Below are positions 35,601 to 45,138 of a DNA stretch of 64,000 nucleotides, piece by piece; position 1 is the stretch's first letter; each line of letters begins with the position of its first letter. Position numbers and translations under genes: made by a program. The notes below the pieces were generated by a model that saw only the letters and a list, made by a program, of their open reading frames with translations, ran no database searches and was not told where the DNA came from. Source of the DNA: Kalaharituber pfeilii (Eukaryota; Ascomycota; Pezizomycetes; Pezizales; Pezizaceae); contig WHUZ01000028.1 of assembly GCA_015179045.1 (NCBI GenBank), positions 434,001 to 498,000 of the forward strand, given 5' to 3'.

Positions 35601-36799
35601 CGCACCTCCGCCTGCATGTGCCCCCCTGGCCTATATCTTTCTACCACTCTCTTCTGCCCCCTCCACACCAAACCCTTCTTCAACACCTTCACTGCCTCAT
35701 CCGCATCCACCACCTCGAACTTGAGCTGAGAAACTCGCGGTTTCCCCATGGATGGTACTGCACCGAAGCGCACTGGTGGCCTGGACCCGAACTTGATGTC
35801 TGGGTTTTCCTCCTTCAACTTCTTCCTCATCACCTCCACATCCTCCCTTCCCTCCTCATAGTCAGCCCCCTTCATTACCAGAGGGACCGCATCCTTGTTG
35901 TGGACCTCCACTCTCACGAGATCCTCTCCAAAGATCAGGCGCATCCATGCCGCGAACTTCTCCATCACCTCCTTCTGGCTCTCCTTCTCTCCGATGTCTA
36001 CTAAGAACCAAGTCCTCTCGAACTTGGAAGCCGCCGAGTTCCTCTCCACTCGCGTCACCCTCCACCCTCTCTCGCCTTCCTCTTTCGCTGTTGTCTCCCA
36101 CAATGACTCACACCTCTTCATCAAAATATTTCTCTCCTCCACACCCTCCTTTCCGAACGGTACTGCCGCCTTATGCACTGTCCTCAAAGTTCTCTTCCAC
36201 AACCTCCTCCCCCTCACTATTGTCCAGTCCTCCCCTTCAATCCTCTTTTCCGCCTCCATTGCTGCCCTCACCGCCTCTTCCTTCAACTTCTTCTCTTTCT
36301 CCTCTAGAGCTGCCACCTTCACTTGTGAGCTTCCGGGCATCTCCATCACCTCCGCCACCTCCTTCAAAACCTCCGCCCTCTCCACCGTTGCCCTTCTTTC
36401 TTCTGCAATCTTCCTCTGGCTTTCCTCTACCGCCTTTTTGCGCCTCTCCTCCTCCCTCTTCTTTTTCTTCTCTGTCTCTTCCTGCCACTTCCGGATTTCC
36501 CGGATTTCTGCTTCCCTCTTCCTCCTCTTCTCCTCCTCTTCCTTTTCCTCCTCTCTCTTCTTCTTTTCTTTTTCTAGCCACCTCTCCTCCTTCCCTGAGG
36601 CCAGCCCCATCGCTACATGCATCTCTCTCACCATCCCCTCCAGAGCTGTCATTCTCTCCTCCATCTCCGTTTCCTTCGCCCTTCTCTTCTGCCTCCATGC
36701 CTCTCTCGCCTCCTCCTTCCACCTCTTCACCTTCTCCCCTGTTGTCTCCCACCTCCTCGTATACCCCATCCCCTTCTCCCCCTCCATTCTCTTCCTCAA

Positions 36800-36836
<37 letters not shown>

Positions 36837-38361
36837 CACATAACCCCGCTTGTAGCACTTGGCGTTCCTCAACTCTTTCCATCCCTTCTCAAATATGGTC
36901 GTTCCCAAAACGGCTGCTACCCGCTGCCGTGTTGCCTCCACTGCCTTCGCCTCCCCCTTCTTTCCCTTTTCTTTCAGCACCTCCTCCTTCTTGACCAGCA
37001 CTTGCGCTGCATGCACTAGTGCTAACACTGTCTTTCCCTCCTTACCTAGCCCCTGCCCCTGCTCCTCTTCCTCGCTTTCTTCTTCATTCTCCTCCTCCTC
37101 CTCTCCTCCCTCCTCTCCGCCCTCCTCCATCTCTTCATCAACTCCTCCCTCGGTCTCCCCCTCCTGCTCCGAGTCCCTTCTCTCCACCTGTCCTCTCTCT
37201 TCTTCCTGCACTGTCGGTAAGATCGGAGCTGTCGGCTCAAGATTCGGCTGTGAGTCTCCAATCTCCTTGATCTCTCTCCTCCTCCCCTGACTTCTTCTGC
37301 TTCTTCCCTCACATGGAGAGGCACTTCTTTCTCTTGCTGTCCCTTCCCTCCTTCCCCAGCTCATCATTACTCTCGTCGTCCTTGGGGTGACTTGCTGTTT
37401 CTTGAAAACCACTATAGGTCCCTTCTTCACCGTAATGCATTCCCTGGTGGCATTCTCCATGGCTTCTTTCTCCTTCACAATCACAATCCCGTCCTTCCCC
37501 TCCTCGTACTTTCTAAATATCGCTGCATCCGCACTCCAGTGTCTGACTACCGCTGCTACTTCTCCGACCCTGGTCAAACCTCCAGTTTCTACCCACATCA
37601 CCTCCGGTACCCCCCTTCTTTGAGCCACTGCGATGGCATCCTTTCTCAACTTGTCGATCATATCTAGCTGCCCATCGTACTCTCCGCCCTTTTTTAATGC
37701 CCTTTCTACCCTTTCTTTTACTGTACTCATATCCCCTGCCTCCCCTACCCTTGCCAACCACCAATCCTTCCTTTCCCATGTGTGGATCTCATCCACACAC
37801 CATACCTTGTTCCTGTCAATCACATACACCTCCCCCGTCCATCCATCTCCTACTGGTCCCAAGAATTCCATCTTGGAAGTGTCTTCTTCCACCGACATTT
37901 TCCTATTTACCTCCTCTCTTACCGACACCTTTGATATTGGAGAGCTAGTTACAGTTAAAATTCATCAACTGGACCGAACCCCAATTAATAATCGACGTCT
38001 TTTTGGTCTTGTGATCCATAAGATTTATGGAGATCGATATAAACTTCAAACTCGCTATGGTATTATAAATCGCTACTATTCAGCGAAATACCTTGCTAAA
38101 GTCTCACCTGAACTTCAAGTATTAGAATCTTTTCCAGCTAACACGGCACTGCCATCTATTTCCTTACGTGAAGCAGCTCGCCAGGAGCTAGGTTCAGATT
38201 TTAATATAGTACCTTTAGGAAAATGTTCATGTACAGAGTTATGTGATACTCAGCGATGTGGATGTGTTCGCAAGAATAGAGTATGTTCTATTTATTGTCA
38301 TGGTGAGCAGTCTCAGAGTCAGTGCCTTAATAATCAGATTTCATCATCAACTAATAATTAG
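28162..38361 (+). CDS. KRBA2/Ginger-like integrase (transposase), interrupted by LINE
   Basis: DDE integrase of a cut-and-paste transposon. Exons 28162-28368, 28419-28613, 28668-28991, 29055-29588 and, after the LINE, 37939-38361 stay in one frame (560 codons). Order: N-terminal region; HHCC zinc finger (VHCRLAHPGKNKTYHEV, then RRCKICTLNRP); catalytic core with D in VQIDLIDM, D in IIQCDNGNEF and E in TQGLVEQGN; a chromatin-type region; and a C-terminal CxC cysteine cluster (LGKCSCTELC, RCGCVRKNRVCSIYC) known from KRBA2-type integrases. Introns are 50-63 nt with gta donors. The only disruption seen is the LINE, flanked by the duplicated gacacctttgatatt, so inactivation is probably recent. Confidence 0.8.
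29769..33545 (-). pseudogene. LINE ORF2: APE endonuclease, RT, RNase H (frameshifted)
   Basis: Polymerase of the LINE that makes cDNA by target-primed reverse transcription. Pieces: endonuclease part at about 33056-32820 (CVIMGDWNAHSPMW) and SDHSGLVVEW at about 32790; reverse transcriptase at 32212-31208 (SAPGPDGIGYRLIK, RPINLINCIGK, TADVKGGFNIV, GVPQGSPLSPV, catalytic SYVDDLA); RNase H at about 30600-30150 (FSDGSKVEDSKVGAGVW, LDSEAAVMAIQKAG, KAHIGIAGNEKADEWA); and a C-terminal CCHC-like motif at about 29900 (CSCGEAQTGAHLAFQC). The frame changes several times and stops occur (for example before KAHIG), so this copy cannot make the full enzyme. The N-terminal 400 bp are the most decayed. Confidence 0.85.
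34088..35574 (-). mobile_element. ORF1-only LINE-like element 2 (tail B)
   Basis: A 1487-bp insertion in ORF1 of the LINE, flanked by the 13-bp duplication tggccgccatgtt (34075-34087 and 35575-35587). Read on the minus strand it begins with cgacaaccactttgacagga, has the conserved 5' hairpin, one 373-codon ORF, and a tail-B end (gcggggttacgtgaaat plus poly(A)). Its 5' region matches element 1 (7670-9113), which carries tail A instead. Confidence 0.9.
34228..35349 (-). CDS. ORF1-like protein of ORF1-only element 2
   Basis: Intact 373-codon frame starting MALPPWIGPIDSWHWAAQH. The N-terminal ~130 residues form a predicted helical region (LEASLYKSISERLGG, YMLEAVREVIDHIDQC) absent from elements 1 and 3. 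The middle is Pro/Ser/Lys-rich. The C-terminal domain has AIVVHGIATTKKLGKVRDW, RWLLKKER, GKKTSSVVIYLKG and VRLSGRWLHSELYEW, as in the other elements. Presumed RNA-binding ORF1-like protein. This is the best preserved member. The last ~30 residues after NRVGTREKGK are acidic and not shared. Confidence 0.7.
   Translation of the reverse strand: MALPPWIGPIDSWHWAAQHQKNIPAGAKITLARSTRLEASLYKSISERLGGVNMTYMLEAVREVIDHIDQCIEDQMTRPNFEPTDRFLEELRVLHGYTNVLATRVGGYTCTDRHADIVKHDSKERETQTEPEIPPRLSYAAIISQNIPPTPPAPKKSSTPSAQPLMKGKKVPTAPIPTNGQSSKPSKASEKATEKMTPPISIQNQKLPPTQEVNKPQTGKRQLSLPQSGRAIVVHGIATTKKLGKVRDWMEKANPWMGSIVAARWLLKKERREGKKTSSVVIYLKGEVESDGQKLAKVRLSGRWLHSELYEWNRVGTREKGKEQDDRMDMDEAVVEEKEECSDRCEGRIICGNLFSYEVNCPRHGRSYITPFR
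36805..36864 (-). mobile_element. 60-bp tail-B micro-retroinsertion in LINE ORF1
   Basis: Poly(T), then aatcacataaccccgcttgt and agcacttggc. The 13-bp duplication ttcctcaactctt flanks it at 36792-36804 and 36865-36877. It interrupts ORF1 of the LINE, so it is younger than that LINE insertion. Confidence 0.9.
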
Positions 38362-38510
38362 AATTTTGGTATAACTTAATCTTGTATTGAAGTTTATATT
38401 CTTGATGGAGCTGGGCAGTTTTTTTCTTTTTTTTTGGTTCCTTTAATATATTTTTTCTCATGCATGCGAAATGAATGGCCGGGGCCAGTAGTGAATCAGC
38501 CATTTATTCA

Positions 38511-38590
38511 GTGGCCCGGGCCAGTAACGAGTGGCCCGGGCCAGTAACGAGTGGCCCGGGCCAGTAACGAGTGGCCCGGGCCAGTAATGA
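38511..38590. repeat. 20-bp subterminal repeats of the integrase transposon
   Basis: Four tandem copies of gtggcccgggccagtaacga with small changes lie just inside the right end. The left end has related words (actggcccgggccactg). They are candidate integrase-binding sites. Confidence 0.8.
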
Positions 38591-38714
38591 ATAAACTTTC
38601 GAAATGAGTGGCCCGGAACATATCCATAGAAATCTGCTAAAGTTACCTAAATAGAACCCAGTAGTTAGAAAGGATAGAATGACTCACCACTGTCTTTAAG
38701 TTTTACACATGCTG

Positions 38715-38905
38715 GGGGTTGTTACAGGTTCACCGCGACTGGCGACCGTAGTGTAGGTGGTAGAGCGCGCGAAAAGCGAAAAATGCAAGCGCATACGAAA
38801 TGCGCATATGCGACGTAGGCAACATGCGACAGCCGAGAGGTGCCGCAGTCGCATAAATGAGTGCTATATAAGCTACGCAGAGGACTGGCGAGCAAAACCT
38901 CTCGG
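38715..38905. repeat. dispersed repeat also found at 52218-52370
   Basis: Shares 'cgcatatgcgacgtaggc', 'atgcgacagccg' and 'agctacgcagaggact' with the later copy. Both begin near tgtta.gg.ttcaccgc; it could be part of an LTR or a non-autonomous element. Confidence 0.6.
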
Positions 38906-39094
38906 GACAGGCACTTTCTGCCTGTACGCACACTGGCCGTTTTTCCCACGTATGATCGCCTGGTCTCAGCCTGGGCCTCAGCTTGAGTCCGAGCTGGCCA
39001 TGGAATTGCCCCAAGATACCGGTAACCTCCGCTTGTCTGAGAGTGCTTTCACTTGATCTGCCAGTAGTATGGCAACGCATAGGGCAGAAAGATT

Positions 39095-39742
39095 TATCAG
39101 AAAACCTTTTTTTTCCCCTGTTTTTATGACGCCACTGAGATTTTTCCCCTGTTCAAGTTTCGGATGATCAACTAATACTATATTATTTAGTCTATTCATA
39201 ATATTACATATCATCACATTTCAATGCAATAAGGCATGAAATATGCGAGCTTTGAACTTCAATGTAGTCGCATATTGAAATATAATACAATTTATCTTGT
39301 TGCATATATTATATATATCTAGTTGCATATTTTATATATATTCTGGTTATATATTTTACATTCTAGTCGCATATTTTATTTCAAGTTCATAATATGAGAA
39401 TATTACATAGAACTACAATATTAAAATGGATTAAATAAAGTTCTTATTTCTTAATTGCATTATTAAAGTTCAATGTAATATTCTGATAGCATATTTTATA
39501 GCGAACTTGAAAAAAAAATATGTGACTAGGAACTATATATTGAATATGCAACTATATTGAAGGTTCAATGGTTGCATATTTCACTCTAAATGAGTAGAAT
39601 TAAGGATTTATTGCATTGGCGTACAATGTTATGTAATATTATGAATAGACTAAATAATATAGTATTAGTTGATCATCCGAAACTTGAACAGGGGAAAAAT
39701 CTGAGTGGCGTCATGAAAACAGGGGAAAAAAAAGGTTTTCTC
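39095..39742. mobile_element. AT-rich foldback element with ~115-bp inverted repeats
   Basis: The left arm (about 39095-39212) and right arm (about 39625-39742) are inverted copies, including ttcggatgatcaactaatac and 'gaaaacctttttttt'. The interior is very AT-rich with repeated 'gcatattttata' words. No ORF and no clear target duplication; it is probably non-autonomous. Confidence 0.75.
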
Positions 39743-40354
39743 CTTCTTCTGATACTCACGGACTCCAGGACAGGAATAGCCAAACTGCAAAGCATAGCTA
39801 GAGGGGACCCAACCCCCGACGGTTCAGCACAAGCGGTCAGGGAGAAATGGGGAGCCAGAACCGCTAACGGAGATCACGACCTGGCCACCCTCTGGATCAA
39901 AGCACACGTCGGGATCCCAGGCAACACCAAAGCTGACAAGGCCGCGAAGGTCGACACCGCTCTTGAATACCAGGACGAAATCGTCACCGAGGCGGGCATA
40001 CGACAACAAACGAGAGCCAACAGAGCAGAGGAGAGAGATCGCCTGAAGCTCGCGTATCCACCGCTACAAAGGCTAGGGAGAAGACATCTGACGGCCACCT
40101 TGGCAGGCATACTAGGAAACAAAGGGCTCAGGGAATGGAGATACAAGATAGGGAAGGGAGACTCGCCCGAATGCCGATGGTGCGGACGGGGATCGGAAAA
40201 CCTGAGCCACATCACGACGGCCTGCCCGGCATGGAAGAAAAGAATACCTGGAGGACTAGATGACCTGAAGACGCCGCCGAAGACATGGGGGAAGAGAGAG
40301 GGGGAGGGGGGGGATTTTTTGACGGAAATCTTGACATGGGCGGGACAGGTTTAG
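39735..40354 (+). pseudogene. tail-A LINE ORF2 C-terminus (RNase H end)
   Basis: The frame encodes LTDSRTGIAKLQSIARG, then TLWIKAHVGIPGNTKADKAA (the last RNase H motif) and CRWCGRGSENLSHITTAC (cysteine/histidine motif near the ORF2 end), ending about 120 bp before poly(A). It is only the last ~200 residues; the polymerase part is missing. It differs clearly from the ORF2 end of the tail-B LINE at 29.8-30.2 kb. Confidence 0.8.
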
Positions 40355-40473
40355 CGGATTATCATGCTAATTTTGCTTTAATATTTCCTATTTTCTCATC
40401 TATATGTATCTACTTAAACCTCGCCATAGCCTTCACGCGGCATGCGAGTAATGATAAAAAAAAAAAAAAAAAA
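39743..40473 (+). mobile_element. LINE 3' fragment with tail A
   Basis: Contains the end of ORF2 (RNase H end and cysteine/histidine motif), a short 3' UTR and a tail-A end (ctcgccatagcc ... gcgagtaatgat) with poly(A). It shows the parent LINE type for tail A. The 5' limit is blurred by the adjoining foldback element, and no target duplication was found. Confidence 0.8.
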
Positions 40474-40736
40474 GTATTTTCAATCACAGCTAGTGCGGTA
40501 TATTCTGATGATTGCATACAAGGTCGCGGTGTCAAACGGAGCAAGAGAGATTTAATCGCATGATGATTGAAGTTCGCTACATACATGACCCACTACCACT
40601 ATAGCTGTTTCCTTGGAGCTGGATCGTTCACCCGAAAATCGAGAATTAACACAATGGACATCGACTCTGCATCCACCATTTCAACATTTCCGCCATGTGG
40701 CGCCAGTACAGGTCTGCCGACGCAACAGGGCCAAGC

Positions 40737-42451
40737 TCATCTAGCAACAAATTGAAATAACGCAGCAGCTGACTTTCCTTCGCGCAATTCAATACCGGTT
40801 TGTCCACATGCCGTAAGGAATTTCCCAGGAAATTCTGCAGGCTCGATGTACCTCCCTCCCTTGCCATCTTCATGAAGGCGAAACATCTCCCTGCTGTCAC
40901 CTAGCGTGACACCACGAGACCCGCCCCAGCTACCACCAAGAGCCCCGCCCCAGTTAATGAATTGAATCACACCAAGGTATCCGCATGGGGTGGTTGCCCG
41001 GAAAGAGACCATTCCGCTCGGATGGTTTTCAAGTATGAAAGTCGTGCTTGCTGTGATAGTCGTGTTTCTTGTACAATCCATGCTACTTGTGAACTGCAGC
41101 CCGCCAGCACATAGGACGGGGAAGGTGGGCACCTTGTCACCCGAAAAATTGATGAACGTATTGTCTAGGTCCAATTTGAGGACAAAGCGTAGACCGCACT
41201 TTTTATGCTCTGCCTGCAGCTGCTGGAGACTGTTCTCCAGTCCTGTTTTCTCATTTTCGCTCTTCGTTTTGTATTGCGCATATTCTTGATCGATAATCTT
41301 GAGCTTTAACTGCAATTGCGTTTTCTCACCTTCGACCTTTTCCTTATAGTCCTGATATGCTTGATGCATTTCCTTGAGCTTTGACTCCAATTGTACCTTT
41401 TCACCTTCGCCCTTCTCCTTGCATTCTAAATAGTCTTGTTGTACCTTCTTCAAGTCCAGCTCCAACTGCTTTTTTTCATCTTCGACCTTTTGTTTATATT
41501 CCTGCTGGCTTTGGTCCATTTCCTTGAGCTTCGACTCCAATTGCATCCTTTCACCTTCTTCCGTCTCCTTATATTCTAAATATTCCTGTCGCACTTTCTT
41601 CAAGTCCAGCTCCAATTGCTTTTTCTCACCTTCGACCTTTTGTTTATATTCCTGCAGCATTTGATCCATTTCCGTGAGCTTTGACTCCAATTGCATCTTT
41701 TCAACTTCTTCCTTCTCCTTATATTCTATATATTCCTGTCGCACTTTCTTCAAGTCCAGCTCCAATTGCTTCTTCTCACCTTCCATTTCCGTGCGCTTCG
41801 ACTCCAATTGCATCTTTTCAACTTCTTCCTTCTCCTTATATTCTAAATACTCTTGTCGCACCTTCTTCAAGTCCAGGTCCAACTGCTTCTTTTCACCCTC
41901 GTGTCTCAGGTTTATCTCACCCAGCTCTTGTTCCATGCCCTGGATTCGTGCCTCAAGTTGATTAACAATTGTTTGCTTCATTTGCAATGAATCCTCCAAG
42001 TGCTTTATGATTGTTTTCTTAGTTTGCGCTGAATCTTCCGCAATGGCAAGCTTTGTACTGAGGGCTTCCATAGTACCTTTATCCTCGCTTTGCTGTGGGT
42101 GCTGTTGCCCCTCAATGTAGCCCGAAGTGCATTCACTGGATGCGTAGCGAGAGGTACCCGGAGTGAATAGCCGATCGCAATGCTGGGGGAGCGAGTGGTT
42201 ATCGCGATATGGTTTCCGAGCCTATGTATCATAATTAGTAGGGGTTATTTGTGCAAGAGGAACGTATTTTCTACCGCATTGACAAGCTTCGCAAATATGA
42301 GTTGTGATTGAAATTTGTCTTCATTCGCCACATTGCAGAACCATTCCCACAGGCCATCCAGCGTCTCGTCAGTAAGTAACTCATCGCTTCCCGTCAGGTC
42401 ACGGTCACGGTGTTGCTGGGCTGGTACTCGAGTTTGCGCCATGCTGTCCAT
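40737..42451 (-). CDS. coiled-coil protein with C-terminal beta-rich domain, copy 2
   Basis: Exons 42451-42275 and 42221-40737 (intron 53 nt, gtagaa donor, catag acceptor) give 553 aa. The N-terminus is MDSMAQTRVPAQQHRDRD, with LWEWFCNVANEDKF; exon 2 starts ARKPYRDN. The coiled coil has the same ~50-residue repeat (GEKKQLELDLKKVRQEY, YKEKEEVEKMQLESK) but a different repeat number from copy 1. The C-terminal domain (FVLKLDLDNTFINF, LENHPSGMVSFRATT, GRYIEPAEFPGKFLTACG) contains an extra Gly/Trp-rich loop (WGGALGGSWGGSRG). It is the most divergent of the three copies and lacks the 70-bp insertion next to copies 1 and 3. Function unknown. Confidence 0.75.
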
Positions 42452-43271
42452 GCGTGAAATCTGTGGATGGTAGGCTATATGAAGATGTGCACTAAAATGC
42501 ACTTAAATTAATAATAAGTTCAATGTCCGGGAAGTCAGGCCTCCCGCCAAGACCAACCCTGCAAAACCGCAAATCCGCAAAACCATTGGCGCGAAATACA
42601 CAGTCCAAAGAAAACATACATATTTACGCCCCAGTGTACATAGGCATTTTGCGGTTGTTCTTATCATTTTTTTTTTTTCTTTTTCTGGTATTACTGGATG
42701 TTCAGCGGCATAAACGCATATTAGTTGCTCATCTGCAGATTCCGAGGATTTCAATAGTAAGGATGCATGCAAAATGTTTGATAAAAGGCGGAGGAAAGCT
42801 GGAGATGGTTACACTAGATTTGCAAGGGGATATATAGAGGGTCTACGGAGAAACGTATACAGAATGGAAAGGAGTGGGTGGACAGGGGGGGGTTAAGAGC
42901 TACAATTTGAATGAAATGCTACCAACATGAGGCATGCGTAAAATAAATTCTTTCCAGGAAACAATCTATCGTGACGTGACCTGGCATGGCAAATCCTACT
43001 GCAGTTAATTCCTCACACAGAGCTCCATGTTGCACAAGTGTTCTCGGATGAAAGTAATTGCACGGGTCCCGGCCCCAGACTCACACCATGAAGCGCTTAC
43101 ATAATTACCGGGGCTTGGTAGTCTCGCGAACCAGACCCTATTCTGCTTAGTAAGCTCATATGGTATTTATTTACGCACTCGCCTCAGAAGAGGGTCTGGA
43201 ATATATTACGCCGCCAAGGGCCATCTCGTAGCATGTGTTAGTTCCGCCCGCGAGACTAGATTCCGCCTAAG
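42452..43271. other. upstream flank of coiled-coil copy 2
   Basis: Matches the flank of copy 1 up to about 42963 ('taaattctttccaggaaaca'), then diverges. No gene seen between there and the mariner-like element. Confidence 0.5.
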
Positions 43272-43273
43272 TA

Positions 43274-44759
43274 CTCGGGGGTAGGGGAAAATCCTCAGAA
43301 GCGCTATGCATGCATAATGTGCGCCACGACCAGGGGTCAAAAGTGAAGTAGGTTGACTTTTTGTCGAAAAGTCTTCAGAACAATTGTATGGGTTTTACAC
43401 AGAAAAATACGACACACGTAAATTTTATTAGCTGCATAAAATTCAATAAGGTGTCGCATTACCACCGGCTGCAATAACAGCTCGAAGCCGGTCTGGCATA
43501 CTTCTAACTAATGGCAGGAGACGCTCTTTGGTTATTTTTTCCCACTCTTCTTGGAGCTTTTCCTTCAGTAAAGTTAAATCCTTAATGCACCCATACTTTA
43601 AACCCAATTCCACTTCCATGTCACCCCAAAGCAGTTCAATAGGATTTAAATCCGGGGATTGCGCTACCCACTCTAAAGATTCCATCCCATTTTTAATTCG
43701 GCATGCTTTTGAATGACCATTATGACCCGGTGCACCATCTTCCATTACTACAGTCGATCCATAGAACTCACAAGCTTTATGCCAAAAAGGTATAAGCAAA
43801 GGATCTAGGATATTAGTAGTATATTTCGCGGAATCCATTTTTGCACCAGATGGTACAAAATAAAGATCCGATTTTAACTCTCCACAAAAGGCACCCCATA
43901 CCATAACTGATTGCCGACCGGATTCCCATATCTCATCAACGCAGTCAGGATGAAATTCTTCACTTGCATGACGAATTACCAATGGTCGATGTCCGAAACC
44001 CACAGTGTTATATGTACTGTAGATTCACCTGTCCAAATAACACGTAACCAATCCTCCTCCGTAAAATGTAGACGTTTCTGACACCATGCAACTCGTTTCG
44101 GTTTGTTGTCATCTCGGATGCCCCATTTTTTTCGAGGATATCTTTTGTAATATCCCATACTTTTCATCGCTTCTTGGGTAGCACGTGCTAGACACTCATA
44201 TCCCATGGCTTCTTTAATTTCTTCCCAGGATAACCGCCGTGTATATCGATCTCGTGTAACGAACTCCTTCAACCGCTGCTTCTCTTCTTCGGTAAAAAAA
44301 ATAGGACGGCCAGTTCTTTTTCTATTACTTGGAGTACCAAGTAATTTCGCTCGTCTATAAATCGCTTCACATGATCGATAGTCTACATTGACAAGAGCTG
44401 CTATATCTTTCCACTTCATTTGTACATCGTCGCGTAAAGTAATAATTCGGAGGCGCTCATCTCGAGTAGTTTCTCGGTTTGCGAATTTTATGATTGAAAT
44501 CTTTGCGTGTGCCTTTGATTTCATTTTGCTCTTATGCAGGCTTCAGCGGGGATTTGCTGTGACTGGAAAGTAGACTTATGCGAGTGGGTTGGAAACAAAA
44601 GGAGCATGTAACTATGCAAAGCGTGTAGGAAAGTATGCGCGTAGAGTACGGTAAACAATACTTTCTACATAACAAACAGCTGGATCCAATCCTAGCAACT
44701 ACCCCTGTCATATTGTATGCAACTTTTCGCGCTTATGAAGACTTACCCCTGCCCCCGAG
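43274..44759 (-). mobile_element. mariner-like DNA transposon, decayed
   Basis: Flanked by TA on both sides (43272-43273, 44760-44761). Imperfect inverted repeats of about 30 bp start ctcgggggtaggggaaaat (left) and ctcgggggcaggggtaagt (right, complemented). A broken transposase gene fills the minus strand. Confidence 0.8.
43443..44524 (-). pseudogene. Tc1/mariner-like transposase, frameshifted
   Basis: Two frames overlap near 43976-44003 with one frameshift. The N-terminal piece has helix-turn-helix regions (DERLRIITLRDDVQMKWKDI, GRPIFFTEEEKQRLKEFV) and KRVAWCQKRLHFTEEDW. The catalytic triad should be D, D, E/D. The first site reads VIWTGEST, with Gly where Asp is expected. The second is VVMEDGAPGHNG and the third SPDLNPIELLWG. 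The substitution plus the frameshift make it inactive. No intact copy is in the window. Confidence 0.85.
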
Positions 44760-44761
44760 TA

Positions 44762-45014
44762 CATGAATGCCGCTACGTTCCTATGCCAACCTAGTGTCCC
44801 AAAACCACCAATCTTATATTTGTAAAATTAGATTGTACAGTAATTCTAATATAGTCTTATAAGCAGACACTGCCTAAGTGGAGTTTCAGGAAAATGGTTG
44901 AACTCCGCCAGGAGCATCTGAGAGATCTTGACCCGGTTGCGCTATGCAAATTCCGATACCTTGTTCCAGTTACATATTATTAGTATTATCATCTACACAA
45001 CCATAACTGCATGT
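44762..45014. other. short gap, nothing recognised
   Basis: No gene or repeat seen. Confidence 0.4.
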
Positions 45015-45027
45015 TTACATATCTCTA

Positions 45028-45122
45028 TCACTTTTCCTTATATATTCAATTTCATGTATGTAGCACCTCGCCATAGCCCAGAGGGCGGCATGCGAGTAAT
45101 GATATAAAAAAAAAAAAAAAAA
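45028..45122 (+). mobile_element. 95-bp tail-A micro-retroinsertion
   Basis: About 38 bp of 3' UTR-like sequence, then the hairpin (ctcgccatagcccag ... gcgagtaatgatat) and poly(A). The 13-bp duplication ttacatatctcta flanks it at 45015-45027 and 45123-45135. A MULE-like element is inserted three bases further on. Confidence 0.9.
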
Positions 45123-45138
45123 TTACATATCTCTAAAC

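Larger units (their letters stand above)
29589..37923 (-). mobile_element. near-full-length Tad-like LINE (tail B), with nested insertions
   Basis: Minus-oriented LINE flanked by the 15-bp duplication gacacctttgatatt (29574-29588 and 37924-37938). From 5' to 3': ORF1 (37.9-33.5 kb), ORF2 with endonuclease, reverse transcriptase, RNase H and a cysteine/histidine C-terminus (33.5-29.8 kb), a 3' UTR with ttaagcctgtctccgggctt, then tail B and poly(A). Without the two insertions (34088-35574, 36805-36864) it is about 6.8 kb. The 5' end starts inside or near ORF1, so it may be slightly truncated. Frame breaks show that it is inactive. Confidence 0.9.
33506..37923 (-). pseudogene. LINE ORF1 with two zinc knuckles, split by insertions
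   Basis: Gag-like RNA-binding protein. Three parts: 37923-36878, 36804-35575 and 34087-33506, separated by a 60-bp tail-B insertion and a 1487-bp ORF1-only element. The first part is acidic and Glu/Arg-rich. The second has a long charged coiled-coil (EEKRRKREAEIREIRKW) and a folded region (KFERTWFLVDIGEKESQKEV, GRPPVRF-like). The third carries two CCHC knuckles: CFKCGKKGHLAREC and CYACGRWGHIARIC. A TAG stop lies just before the knuckles (about 33909). The family is typical of Tad-clade LINEs. Confidence 0.8.
27447..38619 (+). mobile_element. Ginger/KRBA2-like integrase transposon split by a LINE
   Basis: Ends are perfect inverted repeats: gttccgggccactcatttcg at 27447 and its complement ending at 38619. 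The 4-bp sequence atat flanks both ends (27443-27446, 38620-38623), fitting a 4-bp target-site duplication as in Ginger elements. Subterminal repeats are a cccgggccagtaa motif at the right end and related words at the left. The payload is one intron-containing integrase gene. An 8.3-kb LINE sits inside. Without it the transposon would be about 2.8 kb. Confidence 0.8.

Noticed and set aside
35895..37019. Long plus-strand frame opposite LINE ORF1
   Set aside because: Shadow of the Glu/Lys-rich minus-strand ORF1; translation is low-complexity Ser/Leu/Phe.
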